Assembly (NCBI GenBank): GCA_050260355.1
Contig: JBLNBZ010000054.1
Span: forward strand, 29,497-93,496
From: CADEFX01 sp050260355
Lineage (GTDB): Bacteria; Pseudomonadota; Alphaproteobacteria; Rhizobiales; Hyphomicrobiaceae
DNA: 64,000 bases
Direction: 5' to 3'
The first letter of the stretch is position 1; each line of letters starts with the position of its first letter. The notes under the pieces were generated by a model. It made no database searches and was not told where the DNA came from. It saw only the letters and a list, made by a program, of their open reading frames with translations. Shown piece by piece: positions 43,934-53,286 of this stretch. The position numbers and the translations under genes were made by a program.

Positions 43934-44539
43934 TCAGTGCGAGGAAAGCCGTCCCGAGGGGATCCCATCGGGCCTGAGCTCGGCTGCCATGCAGCCCTTC
44001 GAGCCGTTACCCCAGCGGACCTGGACGATCTGTCCCGGCCGCAGCTCGGTAAAGCCGAAGCGGCGCAATGTTTCCATGTGAACGAAGATGTCGGGAGTGC
44101 CTTCGCCACGTGTCAGGAACCCAAATCCACGCACCCGATTGAACCACTTCACCATGGCCCGCTCCCAGTCGCTCTCGGGCGTCACGATGACGTGCGTCCG
44201 TTGCGGCAGTTGGGATGGGTGGATGGCGGTGCTTTCGTCCATGCTCAAGATGCGGAAAGCTTGCATGCCCTTCTCGCGCTTGAGCACTTCGCAGTGCACC
44301 CTAGCACCTTCATAGGCGGTCTGATAGCCGCCGGCGCGTAGGCATGTGACGTGCAGCAGCACGTCGTGTGAGCCATTGTCGGGGATGATAAACCCGTACC
44401 CCTTCGAGGCATCGAACCACTTTATCGTGCCGAAGACCTCGAAGACTTCGAGATCACCCCCGTCTTCCTTAGATTTCGGCCCAGTTTGTGGCTGAATCGC
44501 GCCAAAATGACCTATAGGCGATTTTGGAGAGTCCCCCAT
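43934..44539 (-). CDS. Cold-shock protein with two CSD domains
   Basis: 201 residues. Two cold-shock domains are fused: the first about residues 34-100 with RNP1-like KGYGFIIPDNGSHDVLLHV, the second about 130-200 with RGFGFLTRGEGTPDIFVHM, joined by an acidic linker. This double-CSD form is common in Hyphomicrobiales and binds single-stranded nucleic acid. The N-terminal 33 residues are unstructured. A 460-nt non-coding region precedes it and may carry a regulated leader. It ends at a strong terminator. Confidence 0.93.
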   Translation of the reverse strand: MGDSPKSPIGHFGAIQPQTGPKSKEDGGDLEVFEVFGTIKWFDASKGYGFIIPDNGSHDVLLHVTCLRAGGYQTAYEGARVHCEVLKREKGMQAFRILSMDESTAIHPSQLPQRTHVIVTPESDWERAMVKWFNRVRGFGFLTRGEGTPDIFVHMETLRRFGFTELRPGQIVQVRWGNGSKGCMAAELRPDGIPSGRLSSH

Positions 44540-45003
44540 AAGCAACCCCGCTTACTAAGTTTACCTTACGCCGCCCGCCGTTCTGCTTGCGAACGATTTG
44601 CCCTCTCGTCGCGGCGCAGATGGTTAACGACGCACCTAGTTAGACATCGATCCCCCCTTCGGTCCAGTCCTTTCTTAGTTTGCTCAACGGGCGAGTTTGG
44701 CGCTGCGCGGGTGTGCTCGAAAGGGAGAAAGACAGCTAACGGATTGAAATCGAGCCGTCTTTTTTCAACTGCGGATTCAATAAATTCGCTCGACTGAGGC
44801 CGTTCTGCAACGGGGCCCACGCGCCGGCTCCACAGCGCTCCAGCGGCGCAATTTGCCCGCGTCCGCGATTCGGCCGGAGGGTGTCAAATGCTGCCTTGCA
44901 AACGACATGAGGGAGGCCCTGCGCGCCCTGCGGCCATTGCCAGGATCAACCCGCTGGCGATAATCGCCCGCACTCTTGAAGGTCGAACCTCAGCGAGGCC
45001 CCC
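44540..45003. promoter_or_regulatory. Intergenic region between csp and the glyoxalase gene
   Basis: 464 nt without a supported gene, divergent upstream region of csp (minus) and gloA (plus). It holds ATGGTTAA (44620-44627; TTAACCAT on the minus strand), a CtrA-like half-site, about 80 nt before the csp start. It also holds a stem-like repeat ending GTCTTTTTT near 44757-44765. A short open frame on the minus strand (44566-44820) lacks any supporting feature. A small RNA or a cold-shock leader cannot be excluded. Confidence 0.4.
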
Positions 45004-45444
45004 ATGAAGTACCTTCACACCATGGTCCGGATTACCGACATCGACAAAAGCCTGGACTTCTACTGCAACAAGCTTGGCATGAAGGAAGTAAGGCGGGTGA
45101 CGAATGATGCGGGTCGCTACACCCTGATCTTTCTGGCCGCCCCGGACGACGTGGAGCGCGGCACCGCCGAGAAGAGCCCTTTGCTCGAGCTTACATACAA
45201 CTGGGATCCCGAGACATACAGCGGCGGCCGCAACTTCGGTCACCTCGCCTTCGAGGTCGACGACATCTACGCCCTGTGCGACCGCCTCATGAAAGCTGGA
45301 GTGACCATCAATCGCCCGCCTCGCGATGGGCGCATGGCGTTCGTCCGCTCGCCCGACGGCATCTCGCTCGAGCTGCTGCAGAAGGGGACGTCGAAGCCCA
45401 AGCAGGAGCCGTGGGCCTCGATGCCGAATACCGGGGTTTGGTAG
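45004..45444 (+). CDS. gloA: Glyoxalase I (lactoylglutathione lyase)
   Basis: 146 residues. It turns the methylglyoxal-glutathione hemithioacetal into S-lactoylglutathione. The four metal ligands are visible: His5 (MKYLHTMVRI), Glu in LLELTYNWD, His in NFGHLAFEVDDIY, and Glu in ISLELLQKG. The loop DPETYSGGRNFGHLA and the ETYSGG stretch are typical of the nickel-activated bacterial form. Single gene; convergent with the patatin gene. Confidence 0.93.
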   Translation: MKYLHTMVRITDIDKSLDFYCNKLGMKEVRRVTNDAGRYTLIFLAAPDDVERGTAEKSPLLELTYNWDPETYSGGRNFGHLAFEVDDIYALCDRLMKAGVTINRPPRDGRMAFVRSPDGISLELLQKGTSKPKQEPWASMPNTGVW

Positions 45445-45483
45445 GGGATTGCCGCGCCGCTGCTCCAGCCCGACGCGTCAGCC

Positions 45484-46584
45484 CTACAAGAAGGTGGCCG
45501 CAACGTCGAGCGAGGATTCGCGGCCGATCTTATCGAGGTTTCGGGCGAGCCACGCATCCGCGGCAGCACGGCCCCGGTCGCGCAGACGGCGCAGGAAGTC
45601 CCAGTCTGGCGCGAGCTTCGTCGCCGCACCGTGGCGCGCCATCTCGACGTCGTCGCGGATCGAATGGATCAGCATGCGGGAATAGCGCTTGGCGTCGAGC
45701 GCACCCTCGTCGAGCAGGCGCGTTACGAACGCGATCGCCCGCATCTCCCGCATGAGCGAGGAGTTGAAGCTGATCTCGTTCATGCGGTCGAAGATTTCAG
45801 GCGCAGTTTTGGGGACGTCCGGCCGGGTCAGCGGGTTGATGTGGACGATGACGATGTCGCGTGACGCGCCTCGATAGATCAGGGGAAAGAGGGGCGGGTT
45901 TCCCATGAACCCGCCGTCCCAGTAGGCTTCCCCATCGATTTCGACGGCCTTGAAGATGTAAGGCAGGCACGCCGAGGCGAGGACGGTGTCAGCCGTCAAC
46001 TCACCGTTCTCGAACACTCGGATTTTCCCCGTGCGCACATTGGTGGCACTGACGAACAGCCGTGTTGCGCGCGCGCAGGTTCGCAGCCGCTCGAAATCGA
46101 TCAGGCTCAGGAGCAGATCCTTGAGGGGATTGAAGTCGAACGGATTGAGCACGTAGGGAGAGAAGAGGTGCGTCAGCGCCTGGAAATAAAGAAAGCCTGG
46201 CGATAGATCGCGGCTGACGCCGTTGAGCGCCAGCCACTTGTCGAAGGGGCCGCTGCTGAAGATCGGCCCCCATAGGCTGCCGGCAGCACCGACCGCCTGC
46301 CACAGCTCATCGAGCTTGGCGCGGGCGCCCTCAGATCCGCCGAGCGACGTTCCCCACGCCAGCGCGACCGCATTCATGGTTCCGGCACTGGTCGCACTGA
46401 CGGCGTCGATGGCAAGGCGATCGTCCTCGAGCAGCCGGTCGAGCACACCCCAGGCAAAAGCTCCGTGCGCACCACCGCCCTGCAGCGCCAGATTGATCGG
46501 TTTGCGATTGCCGCGCGCAGCTATCTGCTCCGGTGTGCACGCGCTGCCGGCCGCCGGCTGACTTGCAGTCATGCGAGGGTCCAT
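45484..46584 (-). CDS. Patatin-like phospholipase
   Basis: 366 residues. The fold is marked by the oxyanion stretch LALQGGGAHGAFAWGVLDRL, the nucleophile elbow ATSAGTMNAVAL and the Asp of the dyad in YWDGGFMGNPPL. The elbow reads A-T-S-A-G where G-x-S-x-G is usual. The serine and the following glycine are kept, so activity is likely. Similar forms are seen in the alphaproteobacterial RssA-like group. No signal peptide or membrane helix. It ends convergent to gloA with 39 nt between the stops. Confidence 0.9.
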   Translation of the reverse strand: MDPRMTASQPAAGSACTPEQIAARGNRKPINLALQGGGAHGAFAWGVLDRLLEDDRLAIDAVSATSAGTMNAVALAWGTSLGGSEGARAKLDELWQAVGAAGSLWGPIFSSGPFDKWLALNGVSRDLSPGFLYFQALTHLFSPYVLNPFDFNPLKDLLLSLIDFERLRTCARATRLFVSATNVRTGKIRVFENGELTADTVLASACLPYIFKAVEIDGEAYWDGGFMGNPPLFPLIYRGASRDIVIVHINPLTRPDVPKTAPEIFDRMNEISFNSSLMREMRAIAFVTRLLDEGALDAKRYSRMLIHSIRDDVEMARHGAATKLAPDWDFLRRLRDRGRAAADAWLARNLDKIGRESSLDVAATFL

Positions 46585-46814
46585 CTCGGGTGGTGGGGCA
46601 GCCTATGCTTCGGTAGTGCCAGAACAGCGCAAAGATAGCTCAAATGCACCCGTGTACCAGGCGTGTCTTGACCCGATGCAGCGGGTCTCCGGCCGGCATC
46701 GTGCGCGTGGCAGCGGTGCGATGTTCATCGTTGACCCTACCTTGAGAAGCAGCTTGTATTGCGGGCCGGATAGCAAGCTCGTGCTGCTCGCAAGCGCTGG
46801 GGAGACTTCAAATT

Positions 46815-47981
46815 ATGGCCGTCGTCAATCGCATCGCTGGCATGAAGGATGAAATCTCGGCTTGGCGCCGTGATCTCCACGAGCATCCGGAGCTGCTCTA
46901 CGACGTCCACAGGACTGCTGGAGTCGTCATTGAGAAGCTCAAGGCCTTTGGCTGCGATGAGGTCGTTCCCGGCATCGGGCGAACCGGCGTCGTCGGTGTG
47001 ATCAAGGGGCGCAAGCAGGCCTCTGGCCGGGTGATCGGGCTGCGGGCCGACATGGATGCGCTGCCGATCCAGGAGATGACCGGCCTTCCGCACGCATCCA
47101 AGACGCCGGGCAAGATGCACGCCTGCGGCCACGATGGACATACGGCCATGCTGCTCGGTGCCGCGAAGTATCTGTGCGAGACGCGCAATTTCGACGGCAC
47201 GGCGATCGTCATCTTTCAGCCTGCCGAGGAGGGAGGTGCAGGCGGCAAGGCAATGGTCGACGACGGCATGATGGAGCGCTGGTCGGTGCAGGAGGTCTAC
47301 GGCATGCACAACCAGCCCGGAATGCCGGTCGGTACGTTTGCCATCCGGCCCGGGCCGATGCTCGCGGCATCCGACCGGTTCGATATCGCCATCGAAGGCT
47401 ACGGCTCACACGCCGCCAAGCCGCATCTGGGCAACGACCCCGTGACCATCGGCTGTCAGTTGCACCAGGCGCTGCAGTCGATCGTTGCGCGCAACGTCAA
47501 TCCCGTCGATTCAGCCGTCGTGTCGCTGACGATGTTCCACGCCGGCGACGTCATGAACGTCATTCCGCAGACCGCGAAGCTGTCCGGCACCGTGCGGACG
47601 CTAGAGGCGCGCGTTCGCGACCTGGTCGAGCGGCGCATGCACGAGATTTGCGACGGCATGGCGCGGATGCACAACGCCAAGGTCGAGCTGACATATGCGC
47701 GGGGCTATCCGGTAACGGTCAATCACGAGGCGCAGACGCACTTTGCCGCCAAGGTCGCCAAGGACGTTGTCGGCGACAAGAATGTGAACACCGCGGTGCC
47801 GCCGGTGCTGGGCGGAGAGGACTTCTCCTACATGCTTGAGGCCCGCCCCGGTGCTTTCATCTTCATCGGCAATGGCGACACGGCCGGCGTGCATCATCCG
47901 GCTTACGATTTCAATGACGATGCGATTCCGGTCGGCTGCTCCTACTGGGCCCGCCTCGTCGAGACGGCCATGCCTGCATAA
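46815..47981 (+). CDS. M20-family amidohydrolase
   Basis: 388 residues. It belongs to the M20D hippurate hydrolase/IAA-amino-acid hydrolase group, which removes acyl groups from amino acids. Metal ligands are in KMHACGHDGHTAMLLGAAK (Cys and His), the Glu pair in PAEEGGAGGKAM, a further His in YGMHNQPG, and the C-terminal GGEDFSYMLEARPGAF. The lid domain lies between about residues 185 and 300. The exact substrate cannot be told. The gene ends 8 nt from the stop of the convergent metC. Confidence 0.93.
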   Translation: MAVVNRIAGMKDEISAWRRDLHEHPELLYDVHRTAGVVIEKLKAFGCDEVVPGIGRTGVVGVIKGRKQASGRVIGLRADMDALPIQEMTGLPHASKTPGKMHACGHDGHTAMLLGAAKYLCETRNFDGTAIVIFQPAEEGGAGGKAMVDDGMMERWSVQEVYGMHNQPGMPVGTFAIRPGPMLAASDRFDIAIEGYGSHAAKPHLGNDPVTIGCQLHQALQSIVARNVNPVDSAVVSLTMFHAGDVMNVIPQTAKLSGTVRTLEARVRDLVERRMHEICDGMARMHNAKVELTYARGYPVTVNHEAQTHFAAKVAKDVVGDKNVNTAVPPVLGGEDFSYMLEARPGAFIFIGNGDTAGVHHPAYDFNDDAIPVGCSYWARLVETAMPA

Positions 47982-47989
47982 TGCGTCGC

Positions 47990-49180
47990 CTAGGCGGCAG
48001 CGGCTTTCAAGCGTGCGAACCCGGCGTCGAGGTCGGCCTTGAGATCGTCGACGTCCTCCAGGCCGATATGGATTCGCACGGTCGGGCCTTCGGGTTCCCA
48101 TTTTGTGGCCGTGCGGTAGGCCGAAGCATTGAATGGCAGCACCAGGCTCTCGAAGCCGCCCCAGGAAGCCCCCATGCCGAACAGCTCGAGCCCCTCGAGC
48201 ATGGCGGCGATGGCTTTCTTGGGCACGGGCTTAAGGACCAATGAGAAAAGCCCGGATGCGCCGAGGAAATCGCGCTTCCACAGGGCATGGCCTGGGTGAC
48301 TTTCCAGGCCCGGATGCAGCACGCGCGACACCTCGGGCCGCTTCTCCAGCCAGCGGGCCATCTCGAGACCGGAGCGCCAGTGACGCTCGAGCCGCACCTC
48401 GATGGTGCGCAGGCCACGCAGTCCCAGGTAGACCTCCTCGGTGCCTGCGCAGATGCCGATGCCGCCGGCCTCCTCGACCAGGCGCTCGCGTGCGCGCTCG
48501 TTGGCGGTGATGGCGCCCAGCATGGCATCCGCATGGCCGACGATGTACTTGGTTGCCGCCTGAATCGACACGTCGACGCCGTGCTGGAACGGCCTGAAGT
48601 AGAGCGGGCTCGCCCACGTGTTGTCCATCACCATCCAGGCGCCCTTGGCATGGGCAGCCGCCGCGATGGCCGGAATGTCCTGTACCTCGAAGGTCTGCGA
48701 GCCGGGCGACTCTGCGAAAACCAGTGTCGTGTTGGGACGCATCAGGCGCGCGATGTCGCCGCCGATGGTTGGATCATAGTAGGTCGTCTCGACGCCGAAC
48801 CGCTTCAGGATGCCGTTGCACATTTTGCGCGTCGGCTGGTAGACCGTGTCGGCGACGAGGATGTGATCGCCTGCCTTGGTGAACGACAAAAGCGTCGTTG
48901 CGATCGCCGCCGCGCCCGAGGGCGCGAGCCACGTCCGCGCGCCTTCCTCGAGCGTGCAGATTGCAGTCTCGAGCGCTTCCGTAGTCGGGGTGCCGCGACG
49001 GCCGTAGACATAGCGCTGTTGGCGCTTCTCGAAGCTCTCGAGCGACTTGAAGAGAACGGTCGAGCCTCGATAGACGGGCGGATTGACGAAACCGTGGTGG
49101 GCGAAGGGATCGCGGCCGGAGTGGACGATCTCGGTTGAGGTGCCGCGCCGCCGCTTCGAGCCGTCGCTCGACTGTCCCAT
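47990..49180 (-). CDS. metC: Cystathionine beta-lyase
   Basis: 396 residues. A PLP enzyme of the trans-sulfuration family: SGAAAIATTLLSFTKAGDH, the PLP lysine in SIQAATKYIVGHADAM, and the C-terminal region ending LEDVDDLKADLDAGFARLKA. The alphaproteobacterial MetC branch is favoured by VNPPVYRGSTVLF near the start and by the overall length. It cleaves cystathionine to homocysteine, pyruvate and ammonia. It is divergent from nothing nearby and sits alone on its strand, upstream of the secreted repeat-protein cluster. Confidence 0.9.
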   Translation of the reverse strand: MGQSSDGSKRRRGTSTEIVHSGRDPFAHHGFVNPPVYRGSTVLFKSLESFEKRQQRYVYGRRGTPTTEALETAICTLEEGARTWLAPSGAAAIATTLLSFTKAGDHILVADTVYQPTRKMCNGILKRFGVETTYYDPTIGGDIARLMRPNTTLVFAESPGSQTFEVQDIPAIAAAAHAKGAWMVMDNTWASPLYFRPFQHGVDVSIQAATKYIVGHADAMLGAITANERARERLVEEAGGIGICAGTEEVYLGLRGLRTIEVRLERHWRSGLEMARWLEKRPEVSRVLHPGLESHPGHALWKRDFLGASGLFSLVLKPVPKKAIAAMLEGLELFGMGASWGGFESLVLPFNASAYRTATKWEPEGPTVRIHIGLEDVDDLKADLDAGFARLKAAAA

Positions 49181-49299
49181 GCCGTTTCTCCTTTATTGAG
49201 CAAACACGTTGTGGTGCCGCAACCAACGCGCGTGGTCAAGCTCGCACGGATGAGGCCTGGCTTGCTCGACGGGGGCACGACGGGTCAAAACGGCCCGTC

Positions 49300-50250
49300 T
49301 CACTGCATCACCACCTCGATCTGAGCGGCTTCGTTCGGCCGCACGGTAAAGGATCGCTGGAAGCTGCGACCCCCATGCTTGGCGTTCACGACGTAGGAAC
49401 CGGGCTCGAGGATGTGCGTCGGCAGAGCGCCGACGCTTTCCTTCACAGACTCCCCGTTTGCGTTCTGCACGCTCCACTGGGTGTCAGCCTGGGCCTCGCC
49501 GCCTGTCCTCGTGACCAGCTTGAACGTGACGCGCGCACCCTGATGATTGATGGTCGCCTCGGTCAGCTTGCCTGCTTCCACCGTCACGTCGGCTTTGACG
49601 ACGGCATTGGCGTCACCATAGGTGCTGATGATGTGGTAGATGCCCGCATTGAGCCGCACAATCACCCCGGGCCGCGCGTTGCTCATGATTCTAGTGCGGT
49701 TGCCGAGCTGATCGGTGTCGCCGGACAGGATGTCGTAGCTCACCGAGCGATCGGGCGCCGTCTCGCTGCCGGCCATCGCGGTGACGCGCAGGCCACCCGC
49801 GTTGAGAACGAAGCGTTCCTGGGCGGCGACGCCGGCCTCGACCTTGATCTTGCGCGTGAGATGCGCGCGACCGAACGCAGCGTTGACGATGTAGTTGCCG
49901 GGCGGAAGCTTGACGGTGGGGCTCGCATCTCGCCAGTTGCCGATCAGCTTGGGCTTGGCATCGTTGGTCCCGGACTGATCCGGATATACGCGCCAAACTA
50001 GGCCCTGATCGATGCGTTGTCCGTCGTCGGTCAGAAAGGCGATGAAGGTGACGTCGCCGGTGCTCGAGCCGCCCTTGTCCGGGGCCGAGCGAGGTACGAC
50101 GGTCATATTGGAGCTGCCGCCCGTCGTCGCATCCCTGGGACCGCCGGCCGCTGGAGGGGAAACGGCTTGCGACGGCCATGCCCCGCCAGGTTGCTGTGCG
50201 GATACCGGACTCACATACCCGCACAGCAGAGCGACGATCATCAATCCCAT
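49300..50250 (-). CDS. Secreted protein with three Ig-like repeats
   Basis: 316 residues from the ATG at 50250 (GGAG four bases upstream). A signal peptide (MGLMIVALLCGYVSPVSA) and a Pro/Gly-rich linker precede three repeats of about 80-90 residues. Each ends in a P/L-G-x-Y-x-V/I turn and an amphipathic strand: LPPGNYIVNAAFGRAHLTRK, then LNAGIYHIISTYGDANAVVK, then LEPGSYVVNAKHGGRSFQRS. The same turn occurs repeatedly in the VWA protein at 51.2 kb. No enzyme motif. Binding or structural role suspected; function unknown. Confidence 0.75.
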   Translation of the reverse strand: MGLMIVALLCGYVSPVSAQQPGGAWPSQAVSPPAAGGPRDATTGGSSNMTVVPRSAPDKGGSSTGDVTFIAFLTDDGQRIDQGLVWRVYPDQSGTNDAKPKLIGNWRDASPTVKLPPGNYIVNAAFGRAHLTRKIKVEAGVAAQERFVLNAGGLRVTAMAGSETAPDRSVSYDILSGDTDQLGNRTRIMSNARPGVIVRLNAGIYHIISTYGDANAVVKADVTVEAGKLTEATINHQGARVTFKLVTRTGGEAQADTQWSVQNANGESVKESVGALPTHILEPGSYVVNAKHGGRSFQRSFTVRPNEAAQIEVVMQ

Positions 50251-50449
50251 CAGGCTCCATCGGGACTGGGACCTGCAAAGGCGGCCCGGCGCGTGCACCG
50301 GTCGTTCCGCTGGCGTCGTCGCTGTTGCTCCTCTCCACGTCACAAGGATCTTGTCCCCGCGTATGTGAGCCCCCGACTCGACGGCTCGAACGCCGAATTT
50401 GATCCCGATTGGGCGGCGTCTTCAAGGCGCCAGGCAAGGCTCCTTGATT

Positions 50450-51058
50450 TTAGCGGGCCGCGCTCGCCTTGGCGCGCTCTGTTGCGCCCACTCTCACCAG
50501 CTTTGGGCCAAAGAGGAGCGCAGGGGGGCTGCCCGCGGACCGCGCCGGCGCTGTGCCGGCAACACGCCGCTGCTTGGCCAAGGCAGCCTCGGCCACAGCG
50601 AAGCATCGCTCGAGGCTCCTGCACCGCCGCTGGCCGGACGGATGTGTTTCGGTCTCCGGGTCATTGCCGAAGGATCTGCAGATCTGGCCCAACGCGCCCC
50701 TGTTGAGCCAGCCGTCGCGCAGCCCGCGATTGACGGCCCAGCAGTCCGCCCTGAGCTCGTCGCCACCGACGTGGTGATGTCCGCATTCGTGATGATAGAC
50801 GAACAGACGTACCGTCTCGGAATAGCGCGCGAGCAGGCCAGGATTGAGAGTGAGGACACCAGGTCCCGCCATGCCGAGGTTGGGCAGCCTGGGATCGAGT
50901 CGATTGCGAACGCTGCCGCACTTGAGGCTGCGGCCTGCGATTTGCACCGCTCCGTCACGCTGCACCGTTACGGACGATGCGGCCAACGCCGCTGTGCCGG
51001 TGACAGCGCTGAGGAGACACAAGACTCCGGGCATCCAGAAAAGAAAACCGCTACGCAT
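50450..51058 (-). CDS. Secreted HECGH-motif protein, putative metalloprotease
   Basis: 202 residues; start ATG at 51058 has GGAGGG eight bases upstream. Signal peptide about 1-28 (FLFWMPGVLCLLSAVTGTAA). Near residue 92 lies FVYHHECGHHHVGGDELRAD. The HECGH core is an HExxH zinc motif, followed by an acidic residue 6-7 positions on, so a metzincin- or gluzincin-like peptidase is plausible. A downstream half rich in charge and cysteine follows. No family name is given because I do not recognise it. It is the middle gene of a three-gene minus-strand run of exported proteins. Confidence 0.75.
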   Translation of the reverse strand: MRSGFLFWMPGVLCLLSAVTGTAALAASSVTVQRDGAVQIAGRSLKCGSVRNRLDPRLPNLGMAGPGVLTLNPGLLARYSETVRLFVYHHECGHHHVGGDELRADCWAVNRGLRDGWLNRGALGQICRSFGNDPETETHPSGQRRCRSLERCFAVAEAALAKQRRVAGTAPARSAGSPPALLFGPKLVRVGATERAKASAAR

Positions 51059-51205
51059 GAGACAGACCCTCCGAGGGAACTGCCTCGCCGGTATAAGCGG
51101 CATTAGGGCCGATTTGCGGCTACAACCTGCGGCATTGGGAGGAACGTCGCTCAGTGCGAAAGCCGACGCGCAGCGACTATTTTTCGTCGATGCGAGTGAT
51201 CGCCG

Positions 51206-53221
51206 TCATTGCGCCAAAATCTCGATGGTGCGGTTGTCGCCTGCTTTCACATCGATGCTGCGCTCGACGCGCCGGTCTCGGATCTCCGCTCGCACGGCGT
51301 AACGTCCAGCCTGCAGAATGCCGAGCGGTTGCGCCTCGCTCGTAATCCACACGATGCGGCCTGCCGCGTCCTTCACTTCCCAGAACACATCGCCCACCGG
51401 CAGCGCACCAGGCTGCTCGACCAGCCCCAGCCTTACGACGCCTGCCTGATGCTCGAGCATGAGCACCTCTTGCGCGCCGGCCTTGAGGTCGATCTCGCGC
51501 TCGGCCTTGGCATTGACCAGGCCGAGGTGGCTTTCGACACGATATCTTCCCGGTGCAAGATCGAGCACTGCTCCCTGCTGCGTCGTGCGCACCGCCTCCT
51601 TCGGCTCACCATCGATCCGCTCGACGAGGCAGACGACGCTGTCTGTTGAATCGGGCCGATTGCCCGCAACCGCCGCCGTCAGCGTCAGCCGCGCCGACCC
51701 GATGACCAGCGTGCGCCTCTCGATCTCGCCGGAGCGCACGGTCACACGTTCACGCGCCTCCGCCGTACCTCGGCGTGCCACCACGTAGTAGGTCCCGGCA
51801 GCGAGTGTGAACGACGGGTTGCTCGCTGCAGATCGCGCCAACTCGCGGCGGCCCTGGGGCGCATCCGGATCGTCCTCGAAGACCTGAAATATTGCGTCCT
51901 CGAGCATTGGCCCGCCGCTCGTCGCGACTGCCTGCACCTCGAGCTCCCCAGTTGGCAGCGAGACTGCGAGCTTGCCGCGGCTGCCGGCGGCAACGATCAC
52001 GGGACGGTCGACGCGGAAGAGGCCATGCGAGACGCTGACGACATAGGGCCCAGGCTGAAGCGCGATTTCGGACTGCGCGGCGCGCGTCACGAGCACGGGC
52101 TCTCCCGGACGCGCCGTCGTTGCCCCCGTGGTGCCCTCCGGCTTCGAGATGGTGATGATTACGTCCGCGCTGGTCCGCCCGCCCCGTGGCGTTTGTGCCG
52201 AGATCTGGATCGTGCCGGCGGTCAGCGGAACGTTCACGCGATTGGCCGCCTTCGCATCGATGTCGACGCTGACCCGGGCTGCGACTATCCCGAGCCGGGC
52301 CTCGATCTCGTAACGCCCCGAGGTCACGTCGAGCGTCGGCCGGACCGCTTCGGCCTGGTACACGGTGTTGCCTCCGCTGGGATCTGCGCGCACGACGCGC
52401 CAGCGCACCGGGATGTCGAGCGGTTCATGGCTTTGCCCTAACGTGGCGGAGAGATACAGTCCGGGCTTGGCAGCAGGGGGCGCAGGCGCTCTTGCCGCGG
52501 GCTTCGGCCCGGTGACCAAGGCGGGAGCCCGCGAGACGGCGCTGGCAAGCGCGACCTCGAACGCCTTTGCCAGCTCGCTGCTGCTGTGCACATCGAACTG
52601 CTTGCCACCGGTGCTGCGCGCCACACAGGCCACGCGGTCCACGTCCTCCTCCTTCATGCCGAGGGAAATGACGTGGACCGCCGTCTTCGGCTGTAAACGC
52701 TTGATCTCCGCTGCGGCCGCACAAGGATCCTGTTGGCAATTGTCGGTATCGTCGTGGATCAGGATGATGCTGCCGCCGCTAGCGCCGGCGTTGGCAGCGA
52801 GCTCCTTGCCGGCTTCCCTCAAGGATTGCGCGATCGGCCCCCGCCCCTTCGGATTGATCCTGTCCAGCGCTGCAAGCACCCGCTCGGGCTCCTGTGCGAT
52901 CGGGCGGACCAGCGTTTCGACGTCCGAGCAGTCTCCGGAGCGGCGGTGCCCAAACGAAGCAAAGCCCAGTCGTGCGGCCCCGGCGAGCCTTGGCAGCGTG
53001 CTTCTGATGGCCTCGCGGGTGAGCAGCAGCTTGGACTGCCGCTCCGTCCCGAGCTTGCCCCACATGGACCCCGAGCCGTCGAGAATGATCATCACGCTCG
53101 GCGGATCAGCGGCCCGCGCCGGCACGCTCTGAGAGCCGACCAGGCCTCCGAGCCATGCCAAGCCGAGGAGAAGGCGCATGAACGGCGCATCTTTGCTTTG
53201 TCGTCGCGGCATAGGCGGCAT
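51206..53221 (-). CDS. Secreted VWA protein with multiple Ig-like repeats
   Basis: 671 residues. A signal peptide (about residues 15-37) is followed by a von Willebrand A domain at about 40-235 with an intact MIDAS, ILDGSGSMWGK, and a second metal-ligand region HDDTDNCQQDPC. The remainder is six or more tandem beta-sandwich repeats with the signature G-x-Y-x-V/I: for example VTSGRYEIEARLG, LAPGRYRVESHLGL and LQAGRYAVRAEI. These match the repeats of the 316-residue neighbour. Exported, metal-dependent adhesion or scaffolding is the simplest reading; substrate unknown. Confidence 0.85.
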   Translation of the reverse strand: MPPMPRRQSKDAPFMRLLLGLAWLGGLVGSQSVPARAADPPSVMIILDGSGSMWGKLGTERQSKLLLTREAIRSTLPRLAGAARLGFASFGHRRSGDCSDVETLVRPIAQEPERVLAALDRINPKGRGPIAQSLREAGKELAANAGASGGSIILIHDDTDNCQQDPCAAAAEIKRLQPKTAVHVISLGMKEEDVDRVACVARSTGGKQFDVHSSSELAKAFEVALASAVSRAPALVTGPKPAARAPAPPAAKPGLYLSATLGQSHEPLDIPVRWRVVRADPSGGNTVYQAEAVRPTLDVTSGRYEIEARLGIVAARVSVDIDAKAANRVNVPLTAGTIQISAQTPRGGRTSADVIITISKPEGTTGATTARPGEPVLVTRAAQSEIALQPGPYVVSVSHGLFRVDRPVIVAAGSRGKLAVSLPTGELEVQAVATSGGPMLEDAIFQVFEDDPDAPQGRRELARSAASNPSFTLAAGTYYVVARRGTAEARERVTVRSGEIERRTLVIGSARLTLTAAVAGNRPDSTDSVVCLVERIDGEPKEAVRTTQQGAVLDLAPGRYRVESHLGLVNAKAEREIDLKAGAQEVLMLEHQAGVVRLGLVEQPGALPVGDVFWEVKDAAGRIVWITSEAQPLGILQAGRYAVRAEIRDRRVERSIDVKAGDNRTIEILAQ

Positions 53222-53286
53222 TGTACAGCACGCCGAGTTGGGTTAGCGAGAGCTGCCGTCTGTATCAGGCTGATGAGCACACGCTA

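Noticed and set aside
44566..44820. 84-codon minus-strand open frame upstream of csp
   Set aside because: Located in the csp leader and promoter area, with no start signal or motif.
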